Positions 26,461-35,255 of a DNA stretch of 64,000 bases are shown here, one piece after another. Within the stretch, counting starts at the first letter, position 1, and each line of letters begins with the position of its first letter. The notes under the pieces were generated by a model, which saw only the letters and a list, made by a program, of their open reading frames with translations, was not told the DNA's origin and did not search any database. This DNA is from Rhodovastum atsumiense. GTDB lineage: Bacteria; Pseudomonadota; Alphaproteobacteria; Acetobacterales; Acetobacteraceae. Made by a program: the position numbers and the translations under genes. The stretch is taken from contig JAMFSE010000144.1 in NCBI GenBank assembly GCA_026225115.1, positions 32,142-96,141 of the forward strand. Direction: 5' to 3'.

Positions 26461-27522
26461 ATGAGCGAGATTCAACATGGAGCAGGAAGCGCCGGCAGTG
26501 CCGCTTTCATCCAGGCGAGCGGGTCAGCGGATCAAGCGGTAGACGTTCATAGGTCAACGTCGAAGGGGCGGTTTGAATACTTGCCGGTTGGCTTATTCGG
26601 TTCCGTCATGGGCCTGACCGGGTTGAGTGTGGCCTGGCATCTTGCCGCAGAGCATTATGGTGCGCCGGCCTGGATTTCCGGAGGGATAGGCAGCATCGCC
26701 GTCATCGCCTTCGTGGCTATGAGCATTGCTTATCTTTTGAAATTGATAACCGCGCCGGAGGCCGTTCGAGCCGAATTCCGGCATCCGATTGCCGGCAATC
26801 TGTTCGGCACGATTTCGATCAGCCTGTTATTGCTTCCCATTATTCTGGCGCCGGTCAGCCTGCTGCTGGCGCAAGCGCTATGGGCCGTCGGCGCGGTTAG
26901 TACGACGGTGTTTGCCTGGGTCATCGTCAGTCGCTGGATGAGCGACCGTCAGCAGGTGGCGCATGCGACGCCTGCGTGGTTTATTCCCATGGTGGGCATG
27001 CTGGACATTCCGTTGGCATTGCCGGCGCTGCATTTACCCGGCTTGCACGGCGTGATGGTATTGGGCCTCGCGGTCGGTTTGTTTTTTGCGGTCCCGCTTT
27101 TTACCCTGGTCTTTTCGCGGCTGGTTTTTGAAGCGCCGCTGCCCGACGCGTTGCTCCCCTCGCTGGTTATCATGATCACGCCCTTTGCGGTTGGCTATTC
27201 CACCTACGTGTTGACGACCGGACAGAACGATATTTTTTCCGAATCCCTTTACACGCTCACTTTGTTCGTTTTGGCGGTATTGCTGGGACGGCTGCGCAAT
27301 TTTCTCATCTGCTGTCCTTTCAAAGTATCCTGGTGGGCGGTAAGCTTCCCACTGGCGGCATCCGCAATCACCACGCTGCGCTATGCCGCAGTGCAGCCGA
27401 ATTGGTTCACGAACAGCGTTGCAATTCTGTTGCTCGGCTTTGTTACCTTGGTGATTGTGGGGCTGTTCGGCCGGACCCTGCGCGGAATTATAAATGGCGA
27501 GCTGCGGCATCTGAGCAGCTAG
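26461..27522 (+). CDS. TDT/SLAC1-family transporter (TehA-like)
   Basis: Inner-membrane protein of 353 residues with about ten hydrophobic helices. It resembles the tellurite-resistance/dicarboxylate transporter (TehA, Mae1, SLAC1) fold: YLPVGLFGSVMGLTGLSVAWH opens the membrane region (about residues 40-60), and WFIPMVGMLDIPLALP and YSTYVLTTG are typical loops. The substrate (tellurite, dicarboxylate or sulfite-like anion) is not decided. The ribosome site GGAGAGG lies six to seven bases before the ATG. The first ~38 residues are cytoplasmic and low-complexity. Confidence 0.85.
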   Translation: MSEIQHGAGSAGSAAFIQASGSADQAVDVHRSTSKGRFEYLPVGLFGSVMGLTGLSVAWHLAAEHYGAPAWISGGIGSIAVIAFVAMSIAYLLKLITAPEAVRAEFRHPIAGNLFGTISISLLLLPIILAPVSLLLAQALWAVGAVSTTVFAWVIVSRWMSDRQQVAHATPAWFIPMVGMLDIPLALPALHLPGLHGVMVLGLAVGLFFAVPLFTLVFSRLVFEAPLPDALLPSLVIMITPFAVGYSTYVLTTGQNDIFSESLYTLTLFVLAVLLGRLRNFLICCPFKVSWWAVSFPLAASAITTLRYAAVQPNWFTNSVAILLLGFVTLVIVGLFGRTLRGIINGELRHLSS

Positions 27523-27553
27523 GCGACATCCCAGTCGGCGATAGGAGTTACCC

Positions 27554-28171
27554 ATGAATTCGGAACAAAAAATCATTCTGCACGGCGCAAAACTTTCCGG
27601 CCATTCGCACCGGGCGGAGCTGATGCTGAACCTGCTGGGGCTGAACTATGAATTCCGGGCGGTTGATCTGGCGGCGGGCGCCCAGCGGCAGCCGGGGTTT
27701 CTCCGCCTCAATCCTTTCGGCACCGTGCCGGTGCTTGAGGATGGGCAGATTGTGGTCGCGGATTCCATCGCCATTCTCGTCTATCTGGCGGGGAAATATG
27801 ATCCCGGCCATCGCTGGCTCCCGGCCGATCCGCTGCCGGCGGCGCAGGTTCAGCGCTGGTTCTCGGTGGCCCAGGGCGATGTGTTCAACGGGCCCTGCAA
27901 GGCCAGGCTGGCGAAGGTTTTCGGCTATCCCTTCGACCATGGCCAGGCGGTTGCGGTGGCTGAGCGCTTGCTGAAAATTCTCGAAGCGCATATCGCCGGC
28001 TCCGCCTTCTTCACCGGCGCGGCCGCGACACTCGCCGATGTGGCGCTCTACAGCTACATCGCCAAGGCGCCGGAGGGTGGTGTCGCCCTGGATGCCTTCC
28101 CGAACGTTCGGGCCTGGCTCGAGAGAGTCGAGGCTTTGCCGGGATTTCTGGCAATGCCCGAAGCGGGATAA
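27554..28171 (+). CDS. Glutathione S-transferase family protein
   Basis: A 205-residue GST. The N-terminal domain shows LHGAKLSGHSHRAELMLNLL with the Ser region for glutathione activation, RLNPFGTVPVLEDGQIVVAD (residues about 50-69) and the cis-Pro. The C-terminal helical domain ends with FFTGAAATLADVALYSYIA. It lies directly upstream of, and eight bases from, a pyridoxamine-oxidase-like gene, suggesting a shared transcript and perhaps a detoxification role. Confidence 0.9.
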   Translation: MNSEQKIILHGAKLSGHSHRAELMLNLLGLNYEFRAVDLAAGAQRQPGFLRLNPFGTVPVLEDGQIVVADSIAILVYLAGKYDPGHRWLPADPLPAAQVQRWFSVAQGDVFNGPCKARLAKVFGYPFDHGQAVAVAERLLKILEAHIAGSAFFTGAAATLADVALYSYIAKAPEGGVALDAFPNVRAWLERVEALPGFLAMPEAG

Positions 28172-28178
28172 GGGCGCC

Positions 28179-29093
28179 ATGGATCAGACCGATCGGCAGG
28201 TTTGGCATCCGGGCGAGCTTGCCTGGCAGAGGCAATTGGGTTTTGCCGAGCAGATGGCGCAGGTCGGCGCGCGCTCGATCCGCGATGCAATGCCGGACCA
28301 GCATCGGAGTTTTTTCGCCCAGCTTCCCTTTATCCTGGCAGGCTTTGAGGATGCGGAAGGCCAGGTTTGGGCTTCGCTGCTATCCGGGGCGCCGGGCTTC
28401 GTCTCCAGCCCCGATCCGCGGCGGCTCAGAATTGACTTGGTTCCGGCACCGGAAGATCCCGTCGCATCCGCTTTGCGGCCCGGCCTGCCGCTGGGCTTGC
28501 TCGGCATCGAGCTTCCGACGCGGCGGCGTAACCGCGCCAATGGTCGGGTTGAGCAGGTTGATGAGACCGGGCTCGTGCTCGGCGTCGAGCAGAGCTACGG
28601 CAATTGTCCCAAATATATCGAGAAGCGGAATTACGGCGCTGTACGCCCGCCGGCGGTGGTCAAATCCGAAACGATACAGAGCTTGAGCACGGATACGCGG
28701 CAACTGATCCATGCTGCCGGCACTTTCTTTGTGGCCTCCACGGCCGGGCGTGGCGCGTTGCCGGATGTGTCGCATCGCGGCGGCCGGCACGGTTTCGTTG
28801 CCATCGATGCCGATGGCACCCTGACGGTGCCCGATTACAGCGGCAATCATTTTTTCAATACGCTGGGGAATTTTCTGCTCGATCCGCGTGCCGGCCTGCT
28901 GTTTCCGGATTTCGCCGGCGGGGATCTGTTGCAGTTGACGGGGCATGCGACGATCATCGCCGACGCGCCGGCGGGTCTGGCGATGCCGGGCGCGGAGCGC
29001 TACTGGCAATTCAAGACAGAGAGGGGGCAATGGCTGCGCCATGCCATGTCCATCGGCTTTGCGGATAGCGAAGTCTCCAGCTTCTCGCCTTAG
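28179..29093 (+). CDS. Pyridoxamine 5'-phosphate oxidase-fold family protein
   Basis: A 304-residue protein of the FMN-binding split-barrel (pyridoxamine oxidase-like) group that is often found near GST genes. Landmarks are SFFAQLPFILAGFEDAEGQV, GLLGIELPTRRRNRANGRV, YGNCPKYIEKR, FFVAST, LPDVSHRGGRHGFVAIDADG and DYSGNHFFNTLGNFLLDPRA (about residues 225-244). It probably reduces or oxidises a small molecule with a flavin; the substrate is unknown. The frame is open upstream inside the GST gene; ATG at 28179 is chosen because it starts right after the GST stop. Confidence 0.82.
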   Translation: MDQTDRQVWHPGELAWQRQLGFAEQMAQVGARSIRDAMPDQHRSFFAQLPFILAGFEDAEGQVWASLLSGAPGFVSSPDPRRLRIDLVPAPEDPVASALRPGLPLGLLGIELPTRRRNRANGRVEQVDETGLVLGVEQSYGNCPKYIEKRNYGAVRPPAVVKSETIQSLSTDTRQLIHAAGTFFVASTAGRGALPDVSHRGGRHGFVAIDADGTLTVPDYSGNHFFNTLGNFLLDPRAGLLFPDFAGGDLLQLTGHATIIADAPAGLAMPGAERYWQFKTERGQWLRHAMSIGFADSEVSSFSP

Positions 29094-29104
29094 ATTTGCG
29101 GGCC

Positions 29105-29133
29105 TTGACAAATATGGGTAATTGCCCGTAGTT
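29105..29133 (+). promoter_or_regulatory. Candidate promoter with MarR-type operator before the tautomerase gene
   Basis: A consensus -35 box TTGACA at 29105-29110 is followed by the near-palindrome GGGTAATTGCCCGTA at 29116-29130, inside the expected promoter spacer. The same motif occurs upstream of the marR gene at 30033-30047. A binding protein there would block RNA polymerase. The -10 box is weak. Confidence 0.6.
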
Positions 29134-29177
29134 GTGATGACATGGCTCGATAGGGCGTTGAGGTACAGGAGTTAAGA

Positions 29178-29561
29178 ATGCCGCTCGCACGCATCGATTT
29201 GATCAAGGGTAAATCCGCGGAATACCGCAAGACGATCGGAGATGTCGTCTACTCCGCAATGGTCGAGATTCTGCAGGCCCCGCCGGGAGACCGCTTTCAG
29301 GTGATCGCCGAGCATGAGGCCACGGATTTCCATTACGATCCGAATTTTTTTGGCATCGACCGTTCGGCGGACGAAATTTTCATCCAGCTCACTCTGGTCG
29401 GCAACCGGACGCTTGAGCAAAAACGTGGATTTTACAAAAAAGTCGTCGACGATCTGAACGAAAAATTGGGGTTGCGGCGCGAGGACGTGCTGATCAATCT
29501 GGTGTCCACGACCATCGAAGACTGGTCATTCGGCAATGGCGTCGCATCCCTCATCAGGTAG
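29178..29561 (+). CDS. Tautomerase-superfamily protein
   Basis: A 127-residue protein beginning MPLARIDLIKGKSAEYRKTI; after Met removal, the N-terminal Pro is the catalytic base of the 4-oxalocrotonate tautomerase superfamily. Two beta-alpha-beta units are visible: residues about 2-60 and the QLTLVGNRTLEQKRGFYKK repeat. Length suits the longer group (malonate semialdehyde decarboxylase/cis-CaaD-like, Tautomerase_3). The stop region overlaps the 3' end of the convergent marR gene by eight bases. The shared operator motif implies MarR control. Confidence 0.88.
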   Translation: MPLARIDLIKGKSAEYRKTIGDVVYSAMVEILQAPPGDRFQVIAEHEATDFHYDPNFFGIDRSADEIFIQLTLVGNRTLEQKRGFYKKVVDDLNEKLGLRREDVLINLVSTTIEDWSFGNGVASLIR

Positions 29562-30000
29562 CTCGCGCGGCGCCGAATTCCACGGCGGTGATGTGTTGCA
29601 GCATTATGCGCATCTCCGCCGCGTTTGACTCTCCAAAAATTTTACCGAATTGAGTCTCCGCCTTGTACCACCGCTCTTTCGCAGACGCGAACAGCTTTGC
29701 GCCGTCTTTGCTCAACGCGATAATCCGCTCCCTGCCATCGCGTTCGGAGGCCGCCATTTTGACCAGGCCGCGGGTCTGCAACGGCCGCAGCAATTTGCCG
29801 AGGCTGGAGCGGTCCATGACCAGAAGTGCCGCCAGATCCTGCAAAATATTCGGCCCGAAGCGATCCAGCTTGGCAAGAATCGAATATTGATTGAGGCTGA
29901 TGCCGTCCGGCGCCAAAGCCTCGTCGTAGAGCCTGCTCAAATGCCGGGCGGCCTGCCTGAGCGCCGAGCAGCTGCAAATTTCCGGCAAGGTTTCTTCCAT
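29554..30000 (-). CDS. MarR-family transcriptional regulator
   Basis: A 148-residue winged-helix dimer, probably repressing itself and the neighbouring tautomerase gene. The order is typical: an N-terminal dimer helix with [19 protein letters not shown], helix-turn-helix [20 protein letters not shown] and [19 protein letters not shown], wing [16 protein letters not shown], and a C-terminal helix. The frame is open further upstream; ATG at 30000 is chosen for its GGAGG ribosome site 7 bases away. Confidence 0.92.
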   Translation of the reverse strand: MEETLPEICSCSALRQAARHLSRLYDEALAPDGISLNQYSILAKLDRFGPNILQDLAALLVMDRSSLGKLLRPLQTRGLVKMAASERDGRERIIALSKDGAKLFASAKERWYKAETQFGKIFGESNAAEMRIMLQHITAVEFGAARAT

Positions 30001-30032
30001 CTGCAACCTCCATTTTGAGATCCAGAATATAT

Positions 30033-30047
30033 CGGCAATTGCCCGTA
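30033..30047. promoter_or_regulatory. Candidate MarR autoregulatory operator
   Basis: CGGCAATTGCCCGTA, 33 bases before the marR start, shares 13 of 15 positions with the motif before the tautomerase gene. The central GGCAATTGCC is a perfect palindrome. Two occurrences flanking a regulator and its neighbour are what autoregulation predicts. Confidence 0.6.
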
Positions 30048-30061
30048 AATTCAAGCCTGGA

Positions 30062-32386
30062 TCATGAGGCACGGGCCGCGCGCGCCGCCGCGACCATGTT
30101 TTCAATCGCCAGCCGAACCTCCGGCCATTTGCGTGTTTTCAGGCCGCAGTCCGGGTTGACCCATAGCCGGTCCGCCGGCAGGCGGCCGGCGGCGGCGGCA
30201 AGCAGCGACGTCATTTCCGCCGCGGCCGGCACGCGGGGGGAATGGATGTCGTATACCCCCGGCCCGATTTCGGCCGGATAACGATAACCGGCAAAAGCAT
30301 CGAGCAATTCCATCTTCGACCGGGCGGTCTCTATGGAGATCACATCCGCATCCATCGCGCCGATCGAGGCGATGATATCGTTGAATTCCGAATAGCACAT
30401 ATGGGTGTGGATCTGGGTGGCGTCCGTAACGCCGGACGCCGTGATGCGGAAGCACTCCACGGCCCAGTCGAGATAGGCCTGCCAATCGCTTTTGCGGAGC
30501 GGCAGTCCTTCGCGCAGAGCCGCCTCGTCGATCTGGATGATGGGCGCGCCGGCGGCCTCCAGATCCACCACCTCGTCACGGATCGCGAAGGCGAGTTGCC
30601 GGCAGGTCTCATCGCGCGGCTGGTCGTCGCGCACGAACGACCAGTTCAGGATTGTTACCGGCCCCGTCAGCATCCCCTTCATCGGGAGGCTGGTCAGGGA
30701 TTGGGCGTAGCGCCACCATTCAACCGTCATCGGCCGCGGGCGGGAGACATCGCCGTAGATGATCGGCGGGCGCACATAGCGCGAGCCGTAGGACTGCACC
30801 CAGGCATGTTTGGTGAACACGAACCCGGAGAGCTGTTCACCGAAATACTGCACCATGTCGTTGCGCTCGAACTCGCCATGCACCAGCACGTCGAGCCCGA
30901 CCGCTTCCTGCCAGCGAATAGCCCGCGCGGTTTCCTCGCGCAGAAAAGTTTTATAGGCGGCATCGCCGATCACATGCTTATCGTGGTCGGCGCGCGCTTT
31001 GCGGACTTCAGGGGTCTGCGGAAAGGAGCCGATGGTGGTCGTCGGGTAATCGGGCAGATGCAGTTTTTCGCGTTGGATCCGGCGTCTGGTCTCAAACGGC
31101 GACGCACGGCGGGCGAGGGATTCTTCGCCGGCCGCCGCCCGCTTTTTCACTTCGGGATCGTTGATCCTGGCAGAGATGCGGCGCGACGCCACGGCCGCGG
31201 TGGCGGCGTCCAGCACATTGCGCACGCTGTCGCGCCCTTCGTTCAGCGCTTTTGCCAGCACGGTCAGCTCGGCAATTTTTTGTACCGCGAAAGCCAGCCA
31301 GTGTTTGACTTCCCCGTCGAGCCCGGTCTCGCGTTCCAGATCGATCGGCGTGTGCAGCAGCGAGCATGAAGGTGCGAGGATTATTTTTCGGCCCGAGGCA
31401 ACGACAGGTTCGAGCCGATCCAGAACGGCATTGAGATCGGCCTTCCAGATGTTGCGGCCGTCGATGACGCCGAGCGACAAGGCAAGGTCGGGCCGCGCGC
31501 CGGCGAGCACCGCGCCAAGCTGCCCCGGCGCGCGCACGAGATCGACATGCAGGCCATGAACCGGCAGTGCCAGCGCCGTTGCCAGGTTATCGTCCAGCGC
31601 GCCGAAATAGGTTGCGAGCATCAGGGATAGGTCGGGCGCCGCAGCGGTCAGCGTTTCGTAGGCAACGGCAAAAGTCTCGCGCGCCGCAGCGGTCAGGTCG
31701 AGCACCAGGCAGGGTTCGTCTATTTGAACCCAAGTGGCGCCAGCCTGGGCCAAGGATTTCAGCACTTCGGCATAGACCGGCAGCAGCCGCGGCAGCAGCG
31801 TCAACCGATCGAAATCGCCGCCTGCAGGTTTGCCGAGGAGCAGAAAACTGACCGGCCCGAGCAGAACCGGGCGGGTCTCAAAGCCCAACGCCTTGGCCTC
31901 GAGATATTCGCTCAATGCCTTGTTCGAGGCGAGTTCAAATTTCTGCCCGGCCGTGAATTCAGGGACGAGGTAGTGATAATTCGTATCGAACCATTTGGTC
32001 ATCTCGGCGGCCGGCGCGCCTGCGCCGTCATGGGAATGGCCATGCGCGCAGCCTTCATCGGAAGAGGCGCCCTGGGCACCGCCGCGGGCCATCGCGAAAT
32101 AGGTCTCGATTCCGACCGGACCCGTCTTCCAGCCGTAAACCGCCGGGATGGCGCCGACCATCGCGCTTGTATCCAGCACATGATCGTACAGCGAGAAATC
32201 ATTCGACGGGATGATGTCGGCGCCAAGATCGCGTTGCCGCGTCCAGGCAGCGGCCCGCAGATCGGCCGCGGTGGCGAGCAGCGCACCGGCGCCGCTCTTG
32301 CCGGCCCAATGGCTTTCAAGTGCGGATTTCAACGCGCGTTTGGGGCCGATACGGGGAAAACCAAGCGTTGCTACAGTGACGGTCAT
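30062..32386 (-). CDS. metE: Cobalamin-independent methionine synthase
   Basis: Transfers the methyl group of methyltetrahydropteroyl-triglutamate to homocysteine. The 774-residue protein has both TIM-barrel halves: N-terminal [20 protein letters not shown] and C-terminal [15 protein letters not shown]. The zinc ligands are in HTHMCYSEF (His and Cys), a Glu further on and NPDCGLKTR (Cys). A short His-rich insert HGHSHDG lies near residue 120. The operator ATAAAGATATCCTTAT 57 bases upstream, matching that of the SahR-like gene, indicates regulation by methionine-cycle metabolites. Confidence 0.96.
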   Translation of the reverse strand: MTVTVATLGFPRIGPKRALKSALESHWAGKSGAGALLATAADLRAAAWTRQRDLGADIIPSNDFSLYDHVLDTSAMVGAIPAVYGWKTGPVGIETYFAMARGGAQGASSDEGCAHGHSHDGAGAPAAEMTKWFDTNYHYLVPEFTAGQKFELASNKALSEYLEAKALGFETRPVLLGPVSFLLLGKPAGGDFDRLTLLPRLLPVYAEVLKSLAQAGATWVQIDEPCLVLDLTAAARETFAVAYETLTAAAPDLSLMLATYFGALDDNLATALALPVHGLHVDLVRAPGQLGAVLAGARPDLALSLGVIDGRNIWKADLNAVLDRLEPVVASGRKIILAPSCSLLHTPIDLERETGLDGEVKHWLAFAVQKIAELTVLAKALNEGRDSVRNVLDAATAAVASRRISARINDPEVKKRAAAGEESLARRASPFETRRRIQREKLHLPDYPTTTIGSFPQTPEVRKARADHDKHVIGDAAYKTFLREETARAIRWQEAVGLDVLVHGEFERNDMVQYFGEQLSGFVFTKHAWVQSYGSRYVRPPIIYGDVSRPRPMTVEWWRYAQSLTSLPMKGMLTGPVTILNWSFVRDDQPRDETCRQLAFAIRDEVVDLEAAGAPIIQIDEAALREGLPLRKSDWQAYLDWAVECFRITASGVTDATQIHTHMCYSEFNDIIASIGAMDADVISIETARSKMELLDAFAGYRYPAEIGPGVYDIHSPRVPAAAEMTSLLAAAAGRLPADRLWVNPDCGLKTRKWPEVRLAIENMVAAARAARAS

Positions 32387-32442
32387 GACAGCCTCTATCG
32401 ATGTGTGCTGCGTTCCAACACGCGGATAGAGAAAATGTCAAT

Positions 32443-32458
32443 ATAAAGATATCCTTAT
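32443..32458. promoter_or_regulatory. SahR-like operator upstream of metE
   Basis: ATAAAGATATCCTTAT differs at one base from the perfect palindrome in front of the ArsR-methyltransferase regulator gene. It lies between the divergent metE and queH genes, 57 bases from the metE ATG, so it could affect either. Confidence 0.75.
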
Positions 32459-32547
32459 GTCGTGAATCGTAGACCCCATAGCGGAGCCGGGCCCCTCGCC
32501 GAAACGGGGGAGATGATCTCTCGGAAAACCATGCTAAAAGCCGCGCC

Positions 32548-33216
32548 ATGAACGAACTCATCCGACCCGTGCTTACCCCGCCCAAGGGCGAGAAAAAGGT
32601 GCTGCTGCATTCCTGCTGCGCCCCGTGCTCCGGTGAGGTGATGGAGGCGATGCTGGCGTCCGGCATCGATTACACAATCTTTTTCTACAACCCGAACATT
32701 CATCCCAAGCGGGAATATCTGCTCCGCAAGGACGAGAATCTGCGTTTTGCGGAAAAACATAGCGTGCCTTTCATTGATGCCGATTACGACACCGATAACT
32801 GGTTCGCCCGCGCCAGGGGCATGGAGTTCGAGCCCGAACGCGGCGTTCGCTGCACCATGTGCTTCGACATGCGCTTCGAGCGCACCGCACTCTACGCCCA
32901 TGAAAACGGATTTCCCGTTATCACCAGCTCACTCGGGATCTCGCGGTGGAAAAACATGGCGCAGATCAATGATTGCGGCGTGCGGGCGGCCGCACCCTAT
33001 GAGGGCCTCACCTATTGGGAGTTCAACTGGCGCAAGGGCGGCGGCGGCGCCCGTATGATCGAAATCAGCAAGCGCGAGGAATTCTACCAGCAGGAATATT
33101 GCGGCTGCGCCTTTTCGCTCCGCGACACCAACCAGCATCGCGTGAGTCAGGGGCGGCCGGAAATAGAGATCGGGACGCAGTATTACCGCGTGGAAGACAA
33201 AACCAAACCCGAATAA
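32548..33216 (+). CDS. queH: Epoxyqueuosine reductase QueH
   Basis: Reduces epoxyqueuosine in tRNA to queuosine, the last step of queuosine synthesis; QueH (formerly DUF208) replaces QueG in many bacteria. The 222-residue protein shows the metal-cluster cysteines CCAPC near residue 26, [15 protein letters not shown] (about residues 93-107) and the YCGCAFS segment near residue 188. Its position between metE and the regulator may be incidental, though its upstream region shares the metE operator. Confidence 0.93.
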   Translation: MNELIRPVLTPPKGEKKVLLHSCCAPCSGEVMEAMLASGIDYTIFFYNPNIHPKREYLLRKDENLRFAEKHSVPFIDADYDTDNWFARARGMEFEPERGVRCTMCFDMRFERTALYAHENGFPVITSSLGISRWKNMAQINDCGVRAAAPYEGLTYWEFNWRKGGGGARMIEISKREEFYQQEYCGCAFSLRDTNQHRVSQGRPEIEIGTQYYRVEDKTKPE

Positions 33217-33224
33217 TTCCTATT

Positions 33225-33256
33225 GATAAGACATAAAGATATCTTTATATCTTATC
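33225..33256. promoter_or_regulatory. SahR-like autoregulatory operator
   Basis: A 32-base near-perfect palindrome with core ATAAAGATATCTTTAT (33233-33248), extended on both sides by GATAAGA / TCTTATC with one mismatch. It ends four bases before the ATG of the ArsR-methyltransferase gene, where a bound dimer would block expression. The core is repeated, with one change, before metE. Confidence 0.85.
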
Positions 33257-33260
33257 TCGA

Positions 33261-34223
33261 ATGACCAAGATACTCGAAATTTTTGCAGCGCTCGCCGATC
33301 CAACGCGGTTGCGAATCCTCTCGCTCCTGCGGGCCATGGAGCTGTCGGTCGGTGAACTCGCGCAGGCGCTGGGGCAGAGCCAGCCGCGCGTGTCCCGCCA
33401 TGTCAAAATCCTCGCCGATGCCGGTATTGCCGAGCGCCGGCGGGAGGGTAGCTGGGTATTTCTCGGCCTGGCGGATCGCAGCCGGATTGACCCGCTGCTG
33501 GCGGCAATCGACGCCTGGACCGCACAGGATGGCGAGGACCATTGGACAGTAGCGGACACCGCGCGCCTTGCCGCCATCCGTGCCGACCGGGCCGCCGCCG
33601 CGGAAGAATATTTTAACGCGAATGCCGCCAAATGGGACGCGATGCGATCGCTGCACGTGGCTGAGAGCGAGGTGGAGGGAGCCATTCAAGACGCGCTCAG
33701 CGGTCTGCGGATCGGCCGGCTTGTCGATATCGGCACTGGCACGGGACGCATGATCGAATTGTTCGGCGCCAAGGCGGAAACCGCCATCGGCGTCGACCGC
33801 AGCCCGGAAATGCTGCGCCTGGCGCGGGCAAAACTGGCCTCGGCGGGATTGGACCAGGCAGATTTGCGGCAGGGCGACATCTATACGCTGCCGCTGGCGA
33901 GCGAATCCGCCGACGTTGTGATCCTGCATCAGGTCCTGCACTACGCGCAGCAGCCAGGTGCCGCGATTGCCGAGGCCGCCCGGTTGCTGGCGCCGCGCGG
34001 CCGGCTTCTGGTGGTCGATTTCGGGCCGCATGAAAAGGAAGAACTGCGCAGCCAGCACGCGCATGCGCGGTTGGGATTCACCGACGAGCAGATTGCCGGC
34101 TGGTTCGCCGCTGCGGGGCTTCGCAGCGACCCTGCCAGGCAGCTTGAAGGCGGTGAACTAACCGTAAAACTCTGGCTCGGACACCGTCCGGCCAAAGCCA
34201 ATCTGAAAGAGGTCGCCGCATGA
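33261..34223 (+). CDS. ArsR-family regulator fused to SAM-methyltransferase domain (SahR-like)
   Basis: A 320-residue fusion. Residues 1-95 are an ArsR winged helix (ALADPTRLRILSLLRAMELS, LAQALGQSQPRVSRHVKIL, RREGSWVFLGL). Residues about 120-310 are a class I methyltransferase (LVDIGTGTGRMIELF, GVDRSPEMLRLARAKL, LHQVLHYAQQP). The architecture and the metE/metF context match SahR, described as an S-adenosylhomocysteine-responsive repressor of methionine-cycle genes in proteobacteria. The C-terminal domain may therefore sense SAH rather than methylate. It overlaps metF by four bases (ATGA). Confidence 0.85.
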   Translation: MTKILEIFAALADPTRLRILSLLRAMELSVGELAQALGQSQPRVSRHVKILADAGIAERRREGSWVFLGLADRSRIDPLLAAIDAWTAQDGEDHWTVADTARLAAIRADRAAAAEEYFNANAAKWDAMRSLHVAESEVEGAIQDALSGLRIGRLVDIGTGTGRMIELFGAKAETAIGVDRSPEMLRLARAKLASAGLDQADLRQGDIYTLPLASESADVVILHQVLHYAQQPGAAIAEAARLLAPRGRLLVVDFGPHEKEELRSQHAHARLGFTDEQIAGWFAAAGLRSDPARQLEGGELTVKLWLGHRPAKANLKEVAA

Positions 34224-35122
34224 ATATTACCCCGCAGCCGCAGGAAGACGCGCCGCTTTTTGCCGACCTTGCCGGCGATTTCGCGGTCTCCTTCGAATTC
34301 TTTCCGCCGAAGACCGAGAAAATGGATCAGGCGCTCTGGGAAGCCGTGCAGACCCTGGCCCCGCTGGAACCGCGTTTTGTCTCGGTCACCTACGGCGCCG
34401 ATGGCTCCACGCGCGACCGCACGCATCAAACCGTGGCGCGCATTGCGGCAGAGACCAAAATTCCGCCGGCGGCGCACCTCACCTGCGTCGGCGCCAGCAA
34501 ACACGAGATAGCCGAAATCGCAGAATCCTATTGGAACGCGGGCATCCGCCACATCGTCGCTCTGCGGGGCGATCCGCCTCCGGGACAGAAATTCGAGCCG
34601 CATCCGGAAGGTTACGTGAACGCGGCGGCGCTGGTTGCGGGATTGAAAGCCGTCGCGCCCTTCGAAATCTCGGTCGCCGCCTACCCGGAACGCCACCCGG
34701 ATTCCGTTTCTCTCGCAGCGGATCTCGATAATTTGAAAGCCAAAATCGATGCCGGCGCCGACCGGGCGGTTTCGCAATTCTTCTTCGCGCCGGAAATTTT
34801 TCTGCGCTTCCGGGATCGCGCCGCCGCTTCCGGCATTAGTGCGGAAATCGTCCCCGGCATCCTGCCGGTCTCGAACGTCGCGCAAACGCGCAAATTCGCC
34901 GGCCAATGCAATGCAGAGATCCCGCTCTGGATGGACCGGCTGTTCGAAGGCCTGGACGATCACCCCGAAACCCGCCCTCTGGTCGCGGCAACGATCGCCG
35001 CCGAAATGTGCCGGAAACTCTACGCCGGCGGCATCCGGCACTTCCATTTCTACACGCTGAACCGCGCGGCACTGAGCTACGCCATTTGCCATTTGCTGGG
35101 GAAAAGGTCAGTTAAAGTTTAA
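34220..35122 (+). CDS. metF: 5,10-methylenetetrahydrofolate reductase
   Basis: FAD-dependent reduction of methylene-THF to methyl-THF, the methyl donor for MetE. The 300-residue TIM barrel has the family landmarks VSFEFFPPKTEKM (about residues 23-35), SVTYGADGSTRDRT, AHLTCVG, IVALRGDPP and SQFFFAPEIFLRF. It is coupled to the SahR-like regulator by an ATGA overlap, so the regulator controls metF through its own operator. A compound repeat follows. Confidence 0.95.
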   Translation: MNITPQPQEDAPLFADLAGDFAVSFEFFPPKTEKMDQALWEAVQTLAPLEPRFVSVTYGADGSTRDRTHQTVARIAAETKIPPAAHLTCVGASKHEIAEIAESYWNAGIRHIVALRGDPPPGQKFEPHPEGYVNAAALVAGLKAVAPFEISVAAYPERHPDSVSLAADLDNLKAKIDAGADRAVSQFFFAPEIFLRFRDRAAASGISAEIVPGILPVSNVAQTRKFAGQCNAEIPLWMDRLFEGLDDHPETRPLVAATIAAEMCRKLYAGGIRHFHFYTLNRAALSYAICHLLGKRSVKV

Positions 35123-35123
35123 G

Positions 35124-35253
35124 GCAAGCAGTCGCTTTTTGAAAAAAGCTCCGCAAAAATTTTTTTGAATCTGGGCCTGGGGCGATGGCGACGCCGCGCC
35201 CATGCCCCAGAGTAAAAAAGTTTTTTTGCTTCTTTTTGTTCACAAAAAGAAGT
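35124..35253. repeat. Compound palindromic repeat, copy 3
   Basis: The left tip is GCTTTTTGAAAAAAGC, then CAAAAATTTTTTTGAATCTGGG, centre CCTGGGGCGATGGCG / CGCCCATGCCCC, and right tip CTTCTTTTTGTT / CACAAAAAGAAG. It lies between the convergent metF and pheT genes, filling the space; the right tip is two bases from the pheT stop. Confidence 0.87.
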
Positions 35254-35255
35254 CA

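Noticed and set aside
30242..31369. 375-codon plus-strand frame opposite metE
   Set aside because: Shadow; metE covers it completely with all conserved motifs.
32387..32547. Cobalamin or SAM riboswitch before metE
   Set aside because: The region is too short and lacks the conserved boxes; the operator palindrome explains regulation better.
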